The notes: generated by a model not told the origin, from the sequence alone. Positions 18,287 through 26,056 are shown, counted from the stretch's first letter. The stretch is 64,000 nucleotides of DNA from Caulobacter sp. SLTY (GCF_009905535.1 NZ_JAAALA010000019.1:24095-88094); one strand, 5' to 3'. A program made the numbers and translations.

Positions 18287-19215
18287 CCCAGACCCTTCGC
18301 CGCCAGTTCCTCGTAGGCCTCCTTGGGCCAGCGGCGGTGGACCCAGAACCATTCGCCCGGCCGCTCGCGCACCCGCTCCTCGACGAAGCGGGTGATGGCG
18401 GCGACCCCAGCCGCGATGTCGGCGGACTTGTCGCCGGTATCCGGGATGGCGATGGGGTCGTGGACCACCGCGCGGAAGCGGGCGCCCTTCAGCCGCTGGA
18501 CACTCATTGGCTGCAGCACCGTTCCGAAGCGCAGCGCCAGACGGCTGGGACCTGGCGCGGCCATCACCTGGCGACCGAAGAAGGGGACGGAAACACCGCC
18601 CCGGTTGAACTTCTGGTCGTTCATCAAGGCGACCGACTCGCCTTTCTTCATCCCCTCGAGCAGCTCGCGAGCCCCATCCCCGCCCTTTGGGGCGAACAGC
18701 TGCACGCCGTAGCGGGCGCGGCTGTCGCGGATGCGTTTGTCGACATAGGGGTTGTTCGCGGCGCGATAGGTCATCTGGCAGACCACCCCGCTGTCGACGA
18801 TCGCGGCGGGCATCACCTCCCAGTTGGACAAGTGGCCCGACACGAACACCACCGGCTTTCCGCCGGTGCGGATTTCCTCCATCCGCTCGGCGTTGACCAG
18901 CTCAACCCGACCCGTGGACGGGCGAATGCGGTCCATCTGCGGAAATTCGAAGACAGTGCGGCCGTTGCTGTCCCACTGTTCCTTGAGGATCTGTCGGCGC
19001 CAGGCCTCGTCTTTTTCCGGAAAGGCCAGGATCAGGTTCTGCCAGGCCAGTTTATGGGTCTTGGTCAGCGGGCCCAGCAGCCGGAACAGAGCCCCGCCGA
19101 CATCGGACGCGAAGTCGGTCGGCATCAGCCGCATCAGGAAGGTGAAGACGTCATAGGCCACCGCCTCGGCGCGCCAGGCGAGGTCCTGACCCCATGAGAT
19201 ACGTTTGTCACCCAT
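18283..19215 (-). CDS. Lipid A biosynthesis acyltransferase (LpxL/HtrB family)
   Basis: The enzyme transfers a secondary acyl chain to the lipid A precursor at the inner membrane. The 310-residue product has the family's catalytic Hx4E motif in 'VSGHLSNWEVMPA', then 'YRAANNPYVDKRIRDSR', 'LMNDQKFNRGGVSVPFFGR' and the C-terminal 'RPGEWFWVHRRWPKEAYEEL'. Which acyl position it modifies (LpxL, LpxM or LpxP role) cannot be told from the sequence. It is convergent with the response regulator gene, with a 4-base overlap. Confidence 0.9.
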   Translation of the reverse strand: MGDKRISWGQDLAWRAEAVAYDVFTFLMRLMPTDFASDVGGALFRLLGPLTKTHKLAWQNLILAFPEKDEAWRRQILKEQWDSNGRTVFEFPQMDRIRPSTGRVELVNAERMEEIRTGGKPVVFVSGHLSNWEVMPAAIVDSGVVCQMTYRAANNPYVDKRIRDSRARYGVQLFAPKGGDGARELLEGMKKGESVALMNDQKFNRGGVSVPFFGRQVMAAPGPSRLALRFGTVLQPMSVQRLKGARFRAVVHDPIAIPDTGDKSADIAAGVAAITRFVEERVRERPGEWFWVHRRWPKEAYEELAAKGLG

Positions 19216-19269
19216 GCTGGCTAACTATGTGACACGCCCCGGGCGCGCAATGTCGCACCGAATCTCGCT

Positions 19270-19284
19270 TGGCACGCGACATGC
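19270..19284 (+). promoter_or_regulatory. Candidate sigma-54 promoter for the XRE gene
   Basis: TGGCAC-N5-ATGC has GG at 19271-19272 and GC at 19283-19284, the required 12-base register of the -24/-12 elements, with one mismatch to TTGC. It lies about 70 bases before the XRE start, and a GAATC (GANTC) site is at 19260-19264. It is only a motif match. Confidence 0.4.
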
Positions 19285-19353
19285 GGAGTGAAGGCTCGAC
19301 CGTTTCGTTTTGGGACGGCCACAGGCTTTCAACCAACAGGGGGCAAGAAGCCC

Positions 19354-19740
19354 ATGGGCAATGACATCGACGTTCACCTCGGCCGGCGCCTGCGCCGCCG
19401 CCGTCGCCTTCTCGGCCTGACCCAGCAGCAGCTGGCCGGTTCCGTCGGCGTTCGCTTCCAGCAGATTCAGAAGTACGAATGCGGCGCCAACCGCATCTCC
19501 GCCGCCCGGCTGTGGCAGCTGTCCGAAGCCCTCGAGGTTCCGGTCGGCTACTTCTACGATGGCCTCTCCGAGACCGACCGTCCGCAGGTCGCCGCCAATG
19601 ACGGCGAGGGCGGCGGCGAGATGTTCGCGCGAAAGGAGACGCTGGACCTGATCCGCGCCTACTACCAGCTGGGCGAGCGTCCGCGCCGCCGGCTGCTCGA
19701 CCTCGCCAAGTCGCTGAACGGCGAGATCGAGGTCGCCTGA
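19354..19740 (+). CDS. XRE-family transcriptional regulator (PraR/PhrR-like)
   Basis: This is a 128-residue protein. An N-terminal Cro/C1-type HTH ('LGRRLRRRRRLLGLTQQQLAGSVGVRFQQIQKYECGANRISAARLWQLSEALEVPVGYFYDGL') occupies residues about 8-73. The 'GVRFQQIQKYECGANRIS' recognition helix is typical of the alphaproteobacterial PraR/PhrR/SinR-like group. A short C-terminal helix 'DLIRAYYQLGERPRRRLLDLAKSL' follows. Members regulate quorum-sensing, stress or cell-surface genes in rhizobia, but the target here is unknown. ATG 19354 is chosen because upstream residues are not conserved. It may be transcribed from a sigma-54-like promoter. Confidence 0.88.
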   Translation: MGNDIDVHLGRRLRRRRRLLGLTQQQLAGSVGVRFQQIQKYECGANRISAARLWQLSEALEVPVGYFYDGLSETDRPQVAANDGEGGGEMFARKETLDLIRAYYQLGERPRRRLLDLAKSLNGEIEVA

Positions 19741-19766
19741 CCTAGACCAGTAAGCTTGTGGCCAGG

Positions 19767-19798
19767 ACCGGGCCGGCGTGCCGCCGGCCCGGTTCTCC
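19767..19798 (+). terminator. Intrinsic terminator after the XRE gene
   Basis: ACCGGGCCGGC and GCCGGCCCGGT pair perfectly around GTGCC, followed by TCTCCC. The T-tract is weak but the stem is very strong. Confidence 0.7.
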
Positions 19799-19914
19799 CA
19801 GCAGGTTTACGCTTATCTTCGCGTCACGCTTGACGCACCCCCGTATTGCGCCGCACAAACCCGCCCGATCTTCAAACGGGCGCGATGACAGCCCAGCGCA
19901 AGGGGAATGAATTC

Positions 19915-20820
19915 ATGGCCGACATCCGCTTCGACGGCAAAGTCGCGATCGTCACGGGCGCCGGTGGGGGCCTGGGCCGCCAGCACGCGCTGGAACTGGC
20001 CCGTCGCGGCGCCAAGGTGCTGGTCAACGACCTGGGCGGGTCGATGGACGGCTCGGGCGGCGGTTCCGACGCCGCGACCAAGGTGGTCGAAGAGATCAAG
20101 GCGCTCGGCGGTGAAGCCATCGCCAACGGCAGCAGCGTCACCGACGACGCGGGCGTGGCCCTGATGGTCAAGCAGGCGATGGACGCCTGGGGCCGCATCG
20201 ACATCCTGATCGCCAACGCCGGTGTGCTGCGCGACAAGTCCTTCTCCAAGATGTCCATCGAGGACTTCGAGTTCGTTCTGAACGTTCACCTGCTGGGCAC
20301 GGTCAAGCCGACCAAGGCCGTCTGGGAGATCATGAAGGAGCAGAACTACGGGCGGATCGTGGTCACCACCTCCTCGTCCGGCCTGTACGGCAACTTCGGC
20401 CAGTCCAACTATGGCGCGGCCAAGCTCGGCATCATCGGCTTCATGAACACCATCAAGCTCGAGGGCCAGAAGAACAACATCCACATCAACGCCATCAGCC
20501 CGGTGGCCGCCACCCGGATGACCGAAGGCCTGATGCCGCCGGAAGTGCTGGCCAAGCTGGCGCCGGAATACGTGACCCCGGGCGTGGTCTACCTGGCCTC
20601 GGACGAAGCCCCCACGGGCGCCATCCTGACCGCCGGCGCGGGCGTCTTCGCCCTGTCGCGGATCATCGAGACCGAGGGCGTCTACCTCGGCGAGGGCGGC
20701 CTGTCGGTGGAGGAGGTCCGCGACAACTGGGACAAGATCACTGGTGAGGAAGGCCAGAAGGCCTATTTCGCCGGCGGCGAACAGGGCCAGAAGTTCTTCC
20801 GCAAGATGGCCGGCGGCTAA
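19915..20820 (+). CDS. SDR dehydrogenase, 17-beta-HSD4/(3R)-hydroxyacyl-CoA dehydrogenase-like
   Basis: The 301-residue protein is an NAD(P)-dependent short-chain dehydrogenase. The Rossmann motif 'VTGAGGGLGRQHALELARRGAKVLVNDLGG' and the long 'SMDGSGGGSDAATKVVEEI' insert after strand 2 are typical of the dehydrogenase unit of multifunctional enzyme type 2. Ser and 'SNYGAAKLG' (YxxxK) complete the catalytic set. A C-terminal extension of about 50 residues ('EEVRDNWDKITGEEGQKAYFAGG') also fits that group. It probably oxidises 3-hydroxyacyl-CoA in fatty-acid degradation. ATG 19915 follows AAGGGG. Confidence 0.88.
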   Translation: MADIRFDGKVAIVTGAGGGLGRQHALELARRGAKVLVNDLGGSMDGSGGGSDAATKVVEEIKALGGEAIANGSSVTDDAGVALMVKQAMDAWGRIDILIANAGVLRDKSFSKMSIEDFEFVLNVHLLGTVKPTKAVWEIMKEQNYGRIVVTTSSSGLYGNFGQSNYGAAKLGIIGFMNTIKLEGQKNNIHINAISPVAATRMTEGLMPPEVLAKLAPEYVTPGVVYLASDEAPTGAILTAGAGVFALSRIIETEGVYLGEGGLSVEEVRDNWDKITGEEGQKAYFAGGEQGQKFFRKMAGG

Positions 20821-20847
20821 ACCCCGCTTCATCGCGAGACACGGCGA

Positions 20848-20880
20848 GGGCCGGGCGGAAACGTCCGGCCCTTTGCTTTT
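20848..20880 (+). terminator. Intrinsic terminator after the SDR gene
   Basis: GGGCCGG and CCGGCCC pair around a 10-base loop, followed by TTTGCTTTTG. Confidence 0.75.
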
Positions 20881-20888
20881 GCGCGGCA

Positions 20889-20917
20889 TTGACAGGTTTA
20901 TTGTATGGCATACAAAT
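20889..20917 (+). promoter_or_regulatory. Sigma-70 promoter with embedded TetR operator
   Basis: TTGACA at 20889-20894 and TACAAA at 20911-20916 are 16 bases apart. The perfect 15-base palindrome TTGTATGGCATACAA (20901-20915) fills the spacer and overlaps the -10 box. A repressor bound here would block RNA polymerase. The start of transcription would fall at or within a few bases of the ATG at 20923. Confidence 0.75.
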
Positions 20918-20922
20918 AGTGC

Positions 20923-21537
20923 ATGTCGAAGGTGACGCCCTTGGCCGAGGTGCGCGCTGTCCGTGAGCCGGGCAAGCGGATGCGGTCGCGCCTGCTGGAC
21001 GCGGCGGTGGAGCTGTTCAAGGCGCGCGGCCAGACGGCGGTGTCGGTGGCGGAGATCGCCACAGCGGCCGGGGCCTATCCCAGCCAGGTGACCTACTACT
21101 TCCGCACCAAGGAGGCGCTGTTCGTCGAGGCCGCCTGCCGCGAGGTGCTGTACGTCGCCAGCCGGGCCGAGGCGTCCGCGGCGCAGGCGGCCACCGGGTC
21201 GGACTACAACCGCCGGCTGGTTGAAGCGGTGGTCGGATCACCCGGCTTGGCGCTATTCGTGGAAGCCCTTTCGCTGACCCGCCGCCGGCAGGACCTCAGC
21301 CCCCTTATCGAGCGTACGTTCGAGCGGCTGCACGGCGAGGGCGACCGCGCCTACGCCGAGACCCGCCGCCGGCGCGGCTGGACCGGCCCGGAGGACCCGG
21401 CGGTGACCGCCCGCCGCTTCTGGACCCTGGCCCTGGGCGTGGCCCTGCGCGAGGGCGCCACCGAGGCAACGGTCCCGCAGGCCGTGGAAGAGATGATCGC
21501 CCTGCTCCGCCTTAGCCCCATCAAGGGAGCCGCCTGA
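20923..21537 (+). CDS. TetR-family regulator of the downstream desaturase
   Basis: The 204-residue protein has an N-terminal TetR HTH ('RMRSRLLDAAVELFKARGQTAVSVAEIATAAGAYPSQVTYYFRTKEALFVEAA', residues about 19-70) and an alpha-helical ligand domain. Its stop overlaps the desaturase start by one base (TGATG), so the two are co-transcribed and coupled. By analogy with Pseudomonas DesT, which represses a desaturase and senses acyl-CoA, it probably senses fatty-acid status. There is no Shine-Dalgarno before the ATG and the -10 box is only 6 bases away, so the mRNA is probably leaderless. Confidence 0.9.
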   Translation: MSKVTPLAEVRAVREPGKRMRSRLLDAAVELFKARGQTAVSVAEIATAAGAYPSQVTYYFRTKEALFVEAACREVLYVASRAEASAAQAATGSDYNRRLVEAVVGSPGLALFVEALSLTRRRQDLSPLIERTFERLHGEGDRAYAETRRRRGWTGPEDPAVTARRFWTLALGVALREGATEATVPQAVEEMIALLRLSPIKGAA

Positions 21538-22487
21538 TGGCCGCCGCCGCCCGAGTCGCCGCCAAGACCTATTTCACGACCGAAGAATGGGCGCCGTTGT
21601 CGGAGAAGTCACGCTGGAAGGGGCCGGCCCTGGTCGCCCACGCCTGGCTGGTCATCTTCGCGGCCGGGGCGATGGCGCTCGTATGGCCGATCACCATTCC
21701 CCTGGCGGTGATGATCATCGGGGCGCGGCAGCTGGGGCTGGCGATCCTGATGCACGACGCCGCCCACGGCGCCCTGCACCCCGACCTGAAGGTCAACGAT
21801 TTCCTGGGCGACTATCTGACCCCCGGCGGGCTGGTCGCCTATCGCACCTACCACCTGGGCCACCACAAATTCGCCCAGCAGGGCGAGGACCCGGACCTGG
21901 CCCTCTCCGCCCCCTTCCCGATCACCCGCAAGTCCCTGTGGCGCAAGGTGGTCCGCGACCTGACCGGCCAGACCTACTACAAGCAGCGCTGGGCCGGGCT
22001 GGTGAAGACCCTGCGTGAACGCAAGCCGGACCAGCCCCTGTGGCCGATCCTCAGGAAGGCCGTGGTCAGCCGGCGCCGGTTCTTCATCGGCATGATCGCG
22101 ACCGTCGCGGTCACCGCGCCATTCGGCTTCTGGTGGGCTTGGCCGGTGCTGTGGCTGCTGCCCCAGGCCACCTGGCTGCCCCTGGTCACCCGCCTGCGCA
22201 ACATCGCCGAGCACGCCTGCATCGCCAAGGACGAGCCCGACCCGCTGCGCCATGCCCGCACGACCAAGGCCAACTTGATCGAGCGAGCCCTGCTGGCCCC
22301 CTACTATGTAAACTACCACTGTGAGCACCACATGTTCATGCATGTGCCCTGCTACAACCTGCCCAGGGCCCATCGCCTGCTCAAGCAGAAGGGCGTGATG
22401 CCCGGCATGCTGACCGCGCCGGGCTATTGGGATGTGTTCAAGCTGGCGTCCAGCAAGCCGGAGAAGGCGACGCTGGCAGCCGCCTAG
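21537..22487 (+). CDS. Membrane fatty acid desaturase
   Basis: The 316-residue integral membrane di-iron desaturase has all three histidine boxes: 'MHDAAHGALH' (HxxxH), 'TYHLGHHKFAQQ' (HxxHH) and 'YYVNYHCEHHMF' (HxxHH). Hydrophobic pairs lie before box 1 ('LVIFAAGAMALVWPITIPLAVMII') and between boxes 2 and 3 ('FIGMIATVAVTAPFGFWWAWPVLWLL'). It introduces a double bond into acyl chains, presumably of phospholipids. The regiospecificity cannot be read from the sequence. It is the second gene of the TetR operon. Confidence 0.93.
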   Translation: MAAAARVAAKTYFTTEEWAPLSEKSRWKGPALVAHAWLVIFAAGAMALVWPITIPLAVMIIGARQLGLAILMHDAAHGALHPDLKVNDFLGDYLTPGGLVAYRTYHLGHHKFAQQGEDPDLALSAPFPITRKSLWRKVVRDLTGQTYYKQRWAGLVKTLRERKPDQPLWPILRKAVVSRRRFFIGMIATVAVTAPFGFWWAWPVLWLLPQATWLPLVTRLRNIAEHACIAKDEPDPLRHARTTKANLIERALLAPYYVNYHCEHHMFMHVPCYNLPRAHRLLKQKGVMPGMLTAPGYWDVFKLASSKPEKATLAAA

Positions 22488-22846
22488 TCCGCCTTCTGGT
22501 AGGCCTGGAAGGTGCAGGCCTTGGCGTCGACCGGGACGAAGATGGTGCCTTCCTGGTCGGTGTCCTTGAACACCAGCACGCCCTCGAACTCACCGGCCTT
22601 TTCTAGGAAGGAAAGGTCGAACTCACCGAACACTCGGGGGCTCCCCTGCCGCTTGTAGCTGGCCCCGTCGATCGTGACCGGGCGGCCTTGGGCGTACCAG
22701 GGCTTGCCCTGGGCTCCGGCGTAGGGCGCGCCGTCCTTGCGAACGGTGGGCTTGTTCTTGGCGGTGTCGAGGGTGCAGGCCTGGGCGGAGCCGGCGGCGG
22801 CGACGAGGCCCAGGCAGAGGGCGAGGCTGATGGCTGTCCTGTTCAT
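22484..22846 (-). CDS. Small exported protein of unknown function
   Basis: The 120-residue protein has a signal peptide (MNRTAISLALCLGLVAAAGSAQA). The mature part begins with Cys ('CTLDTAKNKPTVRKDGAPYAG') and has a second Cys near the end ('DAKACTFQAYQ'), which may form a disulfide. I recognise no family. It is convergent with the desaturase gene, with a 4-base overlap. The 210 bases between it and apbC (22847-23056) show no gene. Confidence 0.72.
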   Translation of the reverse strand: MNRTAISLALCLGLVAAAGSAQACTLDTAKNKPTVRKDGAPYAGAQGKPWYAQGRPVTIDGASYKRQGSPRVFGEFDLSFLEKAGEFEGVLVFKDTDQEGTIFVPVDAKACTFQAYQKAD

Positions 22847-23056
22847 AGACGTTTCCCGTGTTCTTGATTGCGGGGCGACCGGAAGGACTGCACGCGGGCC
22901 GCCACGAGGTTTGGCAATGTGGGTGGCTCACCCTCCGCATCTGGCTGAGGGCGATAGGGTGGCGGGCGCCAGGACAGACCTGGAACGCATGGCAGTACCC
23001 CCGATGACCGACTCTCTCAGGAGCCGACGCCGTTTTATACCATGGTTCGCCGAGGC

Positions 23057-24058
23057 TTAGACAAGAGCCCGCGCGGCCTGTTCGAAGGCCCTTGCGGCCG
23101 GGCTTTGTGAGCCGGCGGCGGTCAGCGGCGTCCCTGCGTCGCCGGCCTCTCGCAGGGGGATTTCCAGCGGCACCTCGGCCAGGAGGGGAACGGAGAGGCG
23201 CTCCGCCTCCGCCGCCGCCCCGCCTTGGCCGAAGATGGGCAGGCGGGCGCCGTCGGGCCCTTCAAACCAGGCCATGTTCTCGATCACGCCCAAGATCGGC
23301 GTGCCGGTCTTGGCGAACATCGCGGCGGCGCGGCGGGCGTCGATCAGGGCGATTTCCTGGGGCGTGGAGACCAGCACCACGCCGTCGATGCCGAGCTTCT
23401 GAACCAGGGTCAGGTGGATGTCGCCGGTGCCGGGAGGCAGGTCGACGATCAGCAGGTCGAGGGGCGCCTCGGCGGTGCCCCAGCGAACGTCCTGCACCAT
23501 CTGGCGCACGGCGCTGGAGGCCATCGGGCCGCGCCAGATCATGGGTGAGCCCTCGGCAACCATGAAGCCGATGCTCATCAGCTTCACCCCGTGGGCGAAC
23601 AGGGGCTCCAGCTTGCCATCGACGAAGCTGGGCTCGTCGGCGATGCCCATCATCTTCGGCGCCGAGGGGCCATAGACATCCGCGTCGAGCAGCCCGACCT
23701 TCAATCCCAGCCTGGCGAGGGCGCAGGCCAGGTTGACCGAGACGGTGGACTTGCCCACCCCGCCCTTGCCGCTGGCCACGGCGATGACCCGCTTCACATG
23801 GTCCGGCCGCGCGGCCTCGGACGCCTTGGGCTCGGCAGCGTGATCGGGGCTGAGGCGGGCGGTCTTGCGGGGCCGAGCGCCGGCGGGCGGGGCCTCGGCG
23901 GTCAGCACCACCTGGGCGCGGGTCACGCCCGGCAGGCCCGCCAGAACTTTTTCGGCCGCCTCACGGACGGCGGCGTAGGAGGGCGCGGCGGCGGCGAACC
24001 CCAGGGTCCGGGGTTGGCGTTGTCGTTCCAGGGCATGGACTAGGTGATGTTCCGTCAC
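23057..24058 (-). CDS. apbC: Iron-sulfur cluster carrier ApbC/Mrp, with an aberrant N-terminus
   Basis: This P-loop ATPase (Mrp/NBP35 family) carries and transfers Fe-S clusters. The Walker region 'IAVASGKGGVGKSTVSVNLACALARLG', 'LLDADVYGPSAPKMMG' and 'DLLIVDLPPGTGDIHLTL' are intact. The usual CxxC near the end is not evident: 'VIENMAWFEGPDGARLPIFGQGG' has lost the cysteines of 'CPHCG'. The N-terminal MIP18 (DUF59) domain is short. After GTG 24058 only about 20 non-matching residues (TEHHLVHALERQRQPRT...) precede 'APSYAAVREAAEKVLAGLPGV', so the first half of the domain is missing. A likely true N-terminus (MTDAPALDRETVLAA) lies on the opposite strand at 24136. See the inversion feature. Confidence 0.85.
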   Translation of the reverse strand: MTEHHLVHALERQRQPRTLGFAAAAPSYAAVREAAEKVLAGLPGVTRAQVVLTAEAPPAGARPRKTARLSPDHAAEPKASEAARPDHVKRVIAVASGKGGVGKSTVSVNLACALARLGLKVGLLDADVYGPSAPKMMGIADEPSFVDGKLEPLFAHGVKLMSIGFMVAEGSPMIWRGPMASSAVRQMVQDVRWGTAEAPLDLLIVDLPPGTGDIHLTLVQKLGIDGVVLVSTPQEIALIDARRAAAMFAKTGTPILGVIENMAWFEGPDGARLPIFGQGGAAAEAERLSVPLLAEVPLEIPLREAGDAGTPLTAAGSQSPAARAFEQAARALV

Positions 24059-24180
24059 TTGAGGGCGGGCCGGTTGATAACCGGGCTGTAGAAGCGGATA
24101 TGAGGCGGCACAGTCGTCAACGCAAGCTGAACCGAATGACCGATGCGCCCGCCCTCGACCGTGAAACCGTGCTCGCCGCC
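23990..24180. other. Inverted segment between apbC and hflK bounded by 8-base inverted repeats
   Basis: GGCGGCGA (23990-23997) and TCGCCGCC (24173-24180) are inverted repeats. Between them, the minus strand from 24036 encodes MPWNDNANPGPWGSPP, the conserved N-terminus of HflK, although hflK is on the plus strand. The plus strand from 24136 encodes MTDAPALDRETVLAA, which looks like an ApbC N-terminus, although apbC is on the minus strand. Flipping the segment joins the ApbC-like N-terminus in frame to the apbC body and puts the HflK N-terminus before the hflK body, one base out of frame in a C-run. Parts of both genes are still missing after this. Confidence 0.7.
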
Positions 24181-24215
24181 CCCAGTCGAACGGCGAAGGC
24201 GTCGACCTCAATGAG

Positions 24216-25199
24216 GTGATCGAGCGCTGGACCGCCCGCCTGCGCGGCCTGCTGGGTGGCGGCGGCGGCCAGCCCGGCGGCCAGGAAGAGGCCATCCGGC
24301 GCTACGCTCCGCTCGTCGGCGGCGCCCTGGTGGCCCTCTACTTCTTCTCCGGGATCATCATTGTCAGCGCCAAGCAGGAGGCCGTGGTCACCACCTTCGG
24401 CGCCTACACGCGCAGCTACGGCCCCGGCATCGGCTATCACCTGCCGATCTTCGAGCGGTCGCAGCTGGTCGATATCACCACCATCAACGAGACCACCGTC
24501 GGCGGTCAGAAGGCCGGTTCGGTGCCCGCCGAAAGCCTGATGCTGACGGGCGACGAGAACATCGTCGACCTGGCCTTCGCGGTGAACTGGCGCGTATCCG
24601 ACCCGCGCAAGTTCCTGTTCAACATCGACAACACCCGCGACACCGTGAAGGCGGTGGCCGAGAGCGCCATGCGCGAAGTGGTCGGCCGCAGCCAGCTGGA
24701 CCCGATCATCTCCACCGGTCGCGGCAAGGTCCAAGCCGACGCCCAGTCGCTGATGCAGCGCATCCTCGATGACTATGACGCCGGGGTGATCATCGACAGC
24801 GTGCAGATCCGCGACGCCCAGCCGCCGCAACAGGTCATCGCCGCCTTCCAGGACGTGGCCACGGCCGGTCAGAACTTCCAAGCCCGGATCAACGAGGCCG
24901 GCGGCCAGGCGGCGAAAATCCGCCAGGAGGCCCTCGGCTACAAGGCCCAGGTGGTCAATGAGGCGCGAGGCGAGGCCGAGCGCTTCAACCAGATCTATGA
25001 GCAGTACCGGCTGGCCCCGGGCGTGACCCGCGAGCGGCTGTACATCGAAACCATGGAACGGGTTCTGGCCAAGTCCAACAAGGTGATCATCGACGGCAAG
25101 GGGGTGACCGCGCCCATCGTTCTGTCGCCCGACGCCTTCAAGCCACGAAATCCGACCCCGACGACGGCAGCGCCGCGCGCGCCGGGAGCCGCCCAATGA
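24216..25199 (+). CDS. hflK: FtsH protease modulator HflK (N-terminus displaced)
   Basis: HflK is the larger SPFH/band-7 partner of HflC, anchored in the inner membrane and forming a cage around FtsH. After 'LNEVIERWTARLRGLLGGGGG' comes a transmembrane helix ('APLVGGALVALYFFSGIIIVS'), the SPFH domain ('AVVTTFGAYTRSYGPGIGYHLPIFE'...) and the coiled-coil 'EARGEAERFNQIYEQYRLAPGVTRERLYIETME'. The 327 residues lack the standard start MPWNDNANPGPWG, which is found reversed at 24036. The only start in frame is GTG 24216. It overlaps (GTGA) the stop of a mini-frame from ATG 24136, so it could be expressed by translational coupling. Confidence 0.9.
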   Translation: MIERWTARLRGLLGGGGGQPGGQEEAIRRYAPLVGGALVALYFFSGIIIVSAKQEAVVTTFGAYTRSYGPGIGYHLPIFERSQLVDITTINETTVGGQKAGSVPAESLMLTGDENIVDLAFAVNWRVSDPRKFLFNIDNTRDTVKAVAESAMREVVGRSQLDPIISTGRGKVQADAQSLMQRILDDYDAGVIIDSVQIRDAQPPQQVIAAFQDVATAGQNFQARINEAGGQAAKIRQEALGYKAQVVNEARGEAERFNQIYEQYRLAPGVTRERLYIETMERVLAKSNKVIIDGKGVTAPIVLSPDAFKPRNPTPTTAAPRAPGAAQ

Positions 25200-26056
25200 A
25201 CCGCAATACCCTGACCCTTGGCGCCATTGCCGTCGGCGCGCTGCTGCTGGTGGCCAGCCAGACCTTCTATGTGCTCGACCAGACCCAGCAGGCGGTCGTT
25301 ATCCAGCTGGGTAAGGTGGTGCGGGTGGTTAACTCGCCGGCCAACCCTGGCCCTGGCCTGCAGGCCAAGTGGCCGTTCACCGAAAGCATCGTGGTCTTCG
25401 ACAAGCGAAACCAGATGCTGGAGTCGAACCAGGAAGAGATCATCGCCGGCAACCAGGAACGGCTGATGGTCGACGCCTTCATCCGATACCGGATCCGCGA
25501 TCCCTACCGCTACTTCACCGCCCTGGGGAACGCCGAGACGGCCCGCAGCCGACTGGAACAGCGCCTCAACGCCGCCCTGCGCCAGGCGTTGGGCACGGCC
25601 AATTCGGAGGACATCATCTCGTCACGCCGCTCGGAGTTGATGAAGATCATCCAAGCCAACCTGATCTCTCAGGCCAACAGTTCGCGCCTGGGCATCGAGA
25701 TCATCGACGTGCGGATCAAGCGCGCCGACCTGCCGGTGGCCAACCAGGAAGCCGTCTACGAGCGGATGCAGACCGCCCGCCAGCAGGAAGCCACCCGCAT
25801 CCGCGCCGAGGGCGAACAGCGCCGCCGCGAGATCGTCGCCCAGGCGACGGGCGACGCCGAGCGCATCCGAGGTGAGGGCGACGCCGAACGGGCCAAGCTG
25901 TTCGCCGACAGCTTCGGCAAGGACGCGAACTTCGCCGCCTTCTACCGTTCAATGCGCGCCTATGAGACCAGCATGGGCCAGGGCGACGCCACCCTGGTGC
26001 TGTCGCCCGACAGCGACTTCTTCAAGTACTTCGGTCGCGGCCCCAACGCCCAGTAG
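25196..26056 (+). CDS. hflC: FtsH protease modulator HflC
   Basis: The 286-residue SPFH protein has an N-terminal transmembrane helix ('LTLGAIAVGALLLVASQTFYVLD'), the band-7 domain ('QQAVVIQLGKVVRVV', 'LMVDAFIRYRIRDPYRYFTALG') and a coiled-coil with 'EGEQRRREIVAQATGDAERIRGEGDAERAKLFA'. The C-terminal 'FYRSMRAYETSM' motif is typical. The start overlaps the hflK stop by 4 bases. It acts with HflK to control FtsH access to membrane substrates. No degP follows; the next gene is the convergent serB, directly adjoining. Confidence 0.96.
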   Translation: MNRNTLTLGAIAVGALLLVASQTFYVLDQTQQAVVIQLGKVVRVVNSPANPGPGLQAKWPFTESIVVFDKRNQMLESNQEEIIAGNQERLMVDAFIRYRIRDPYRYFTALGNAETARSRLEQRLNAALRQALGTANSEDIISSRRSELMKIIQANLISQANSSRLGIEIIDVRIKRADLPVANQEAVYERMQTARQQEATRIRAEGEQRRREIVAQATGDAERIRGEGDAERAKLFADSFGKDANFAAFYRSMRAYETSMGQGDATLVLSPDSDFFKYFGRGPNAQ

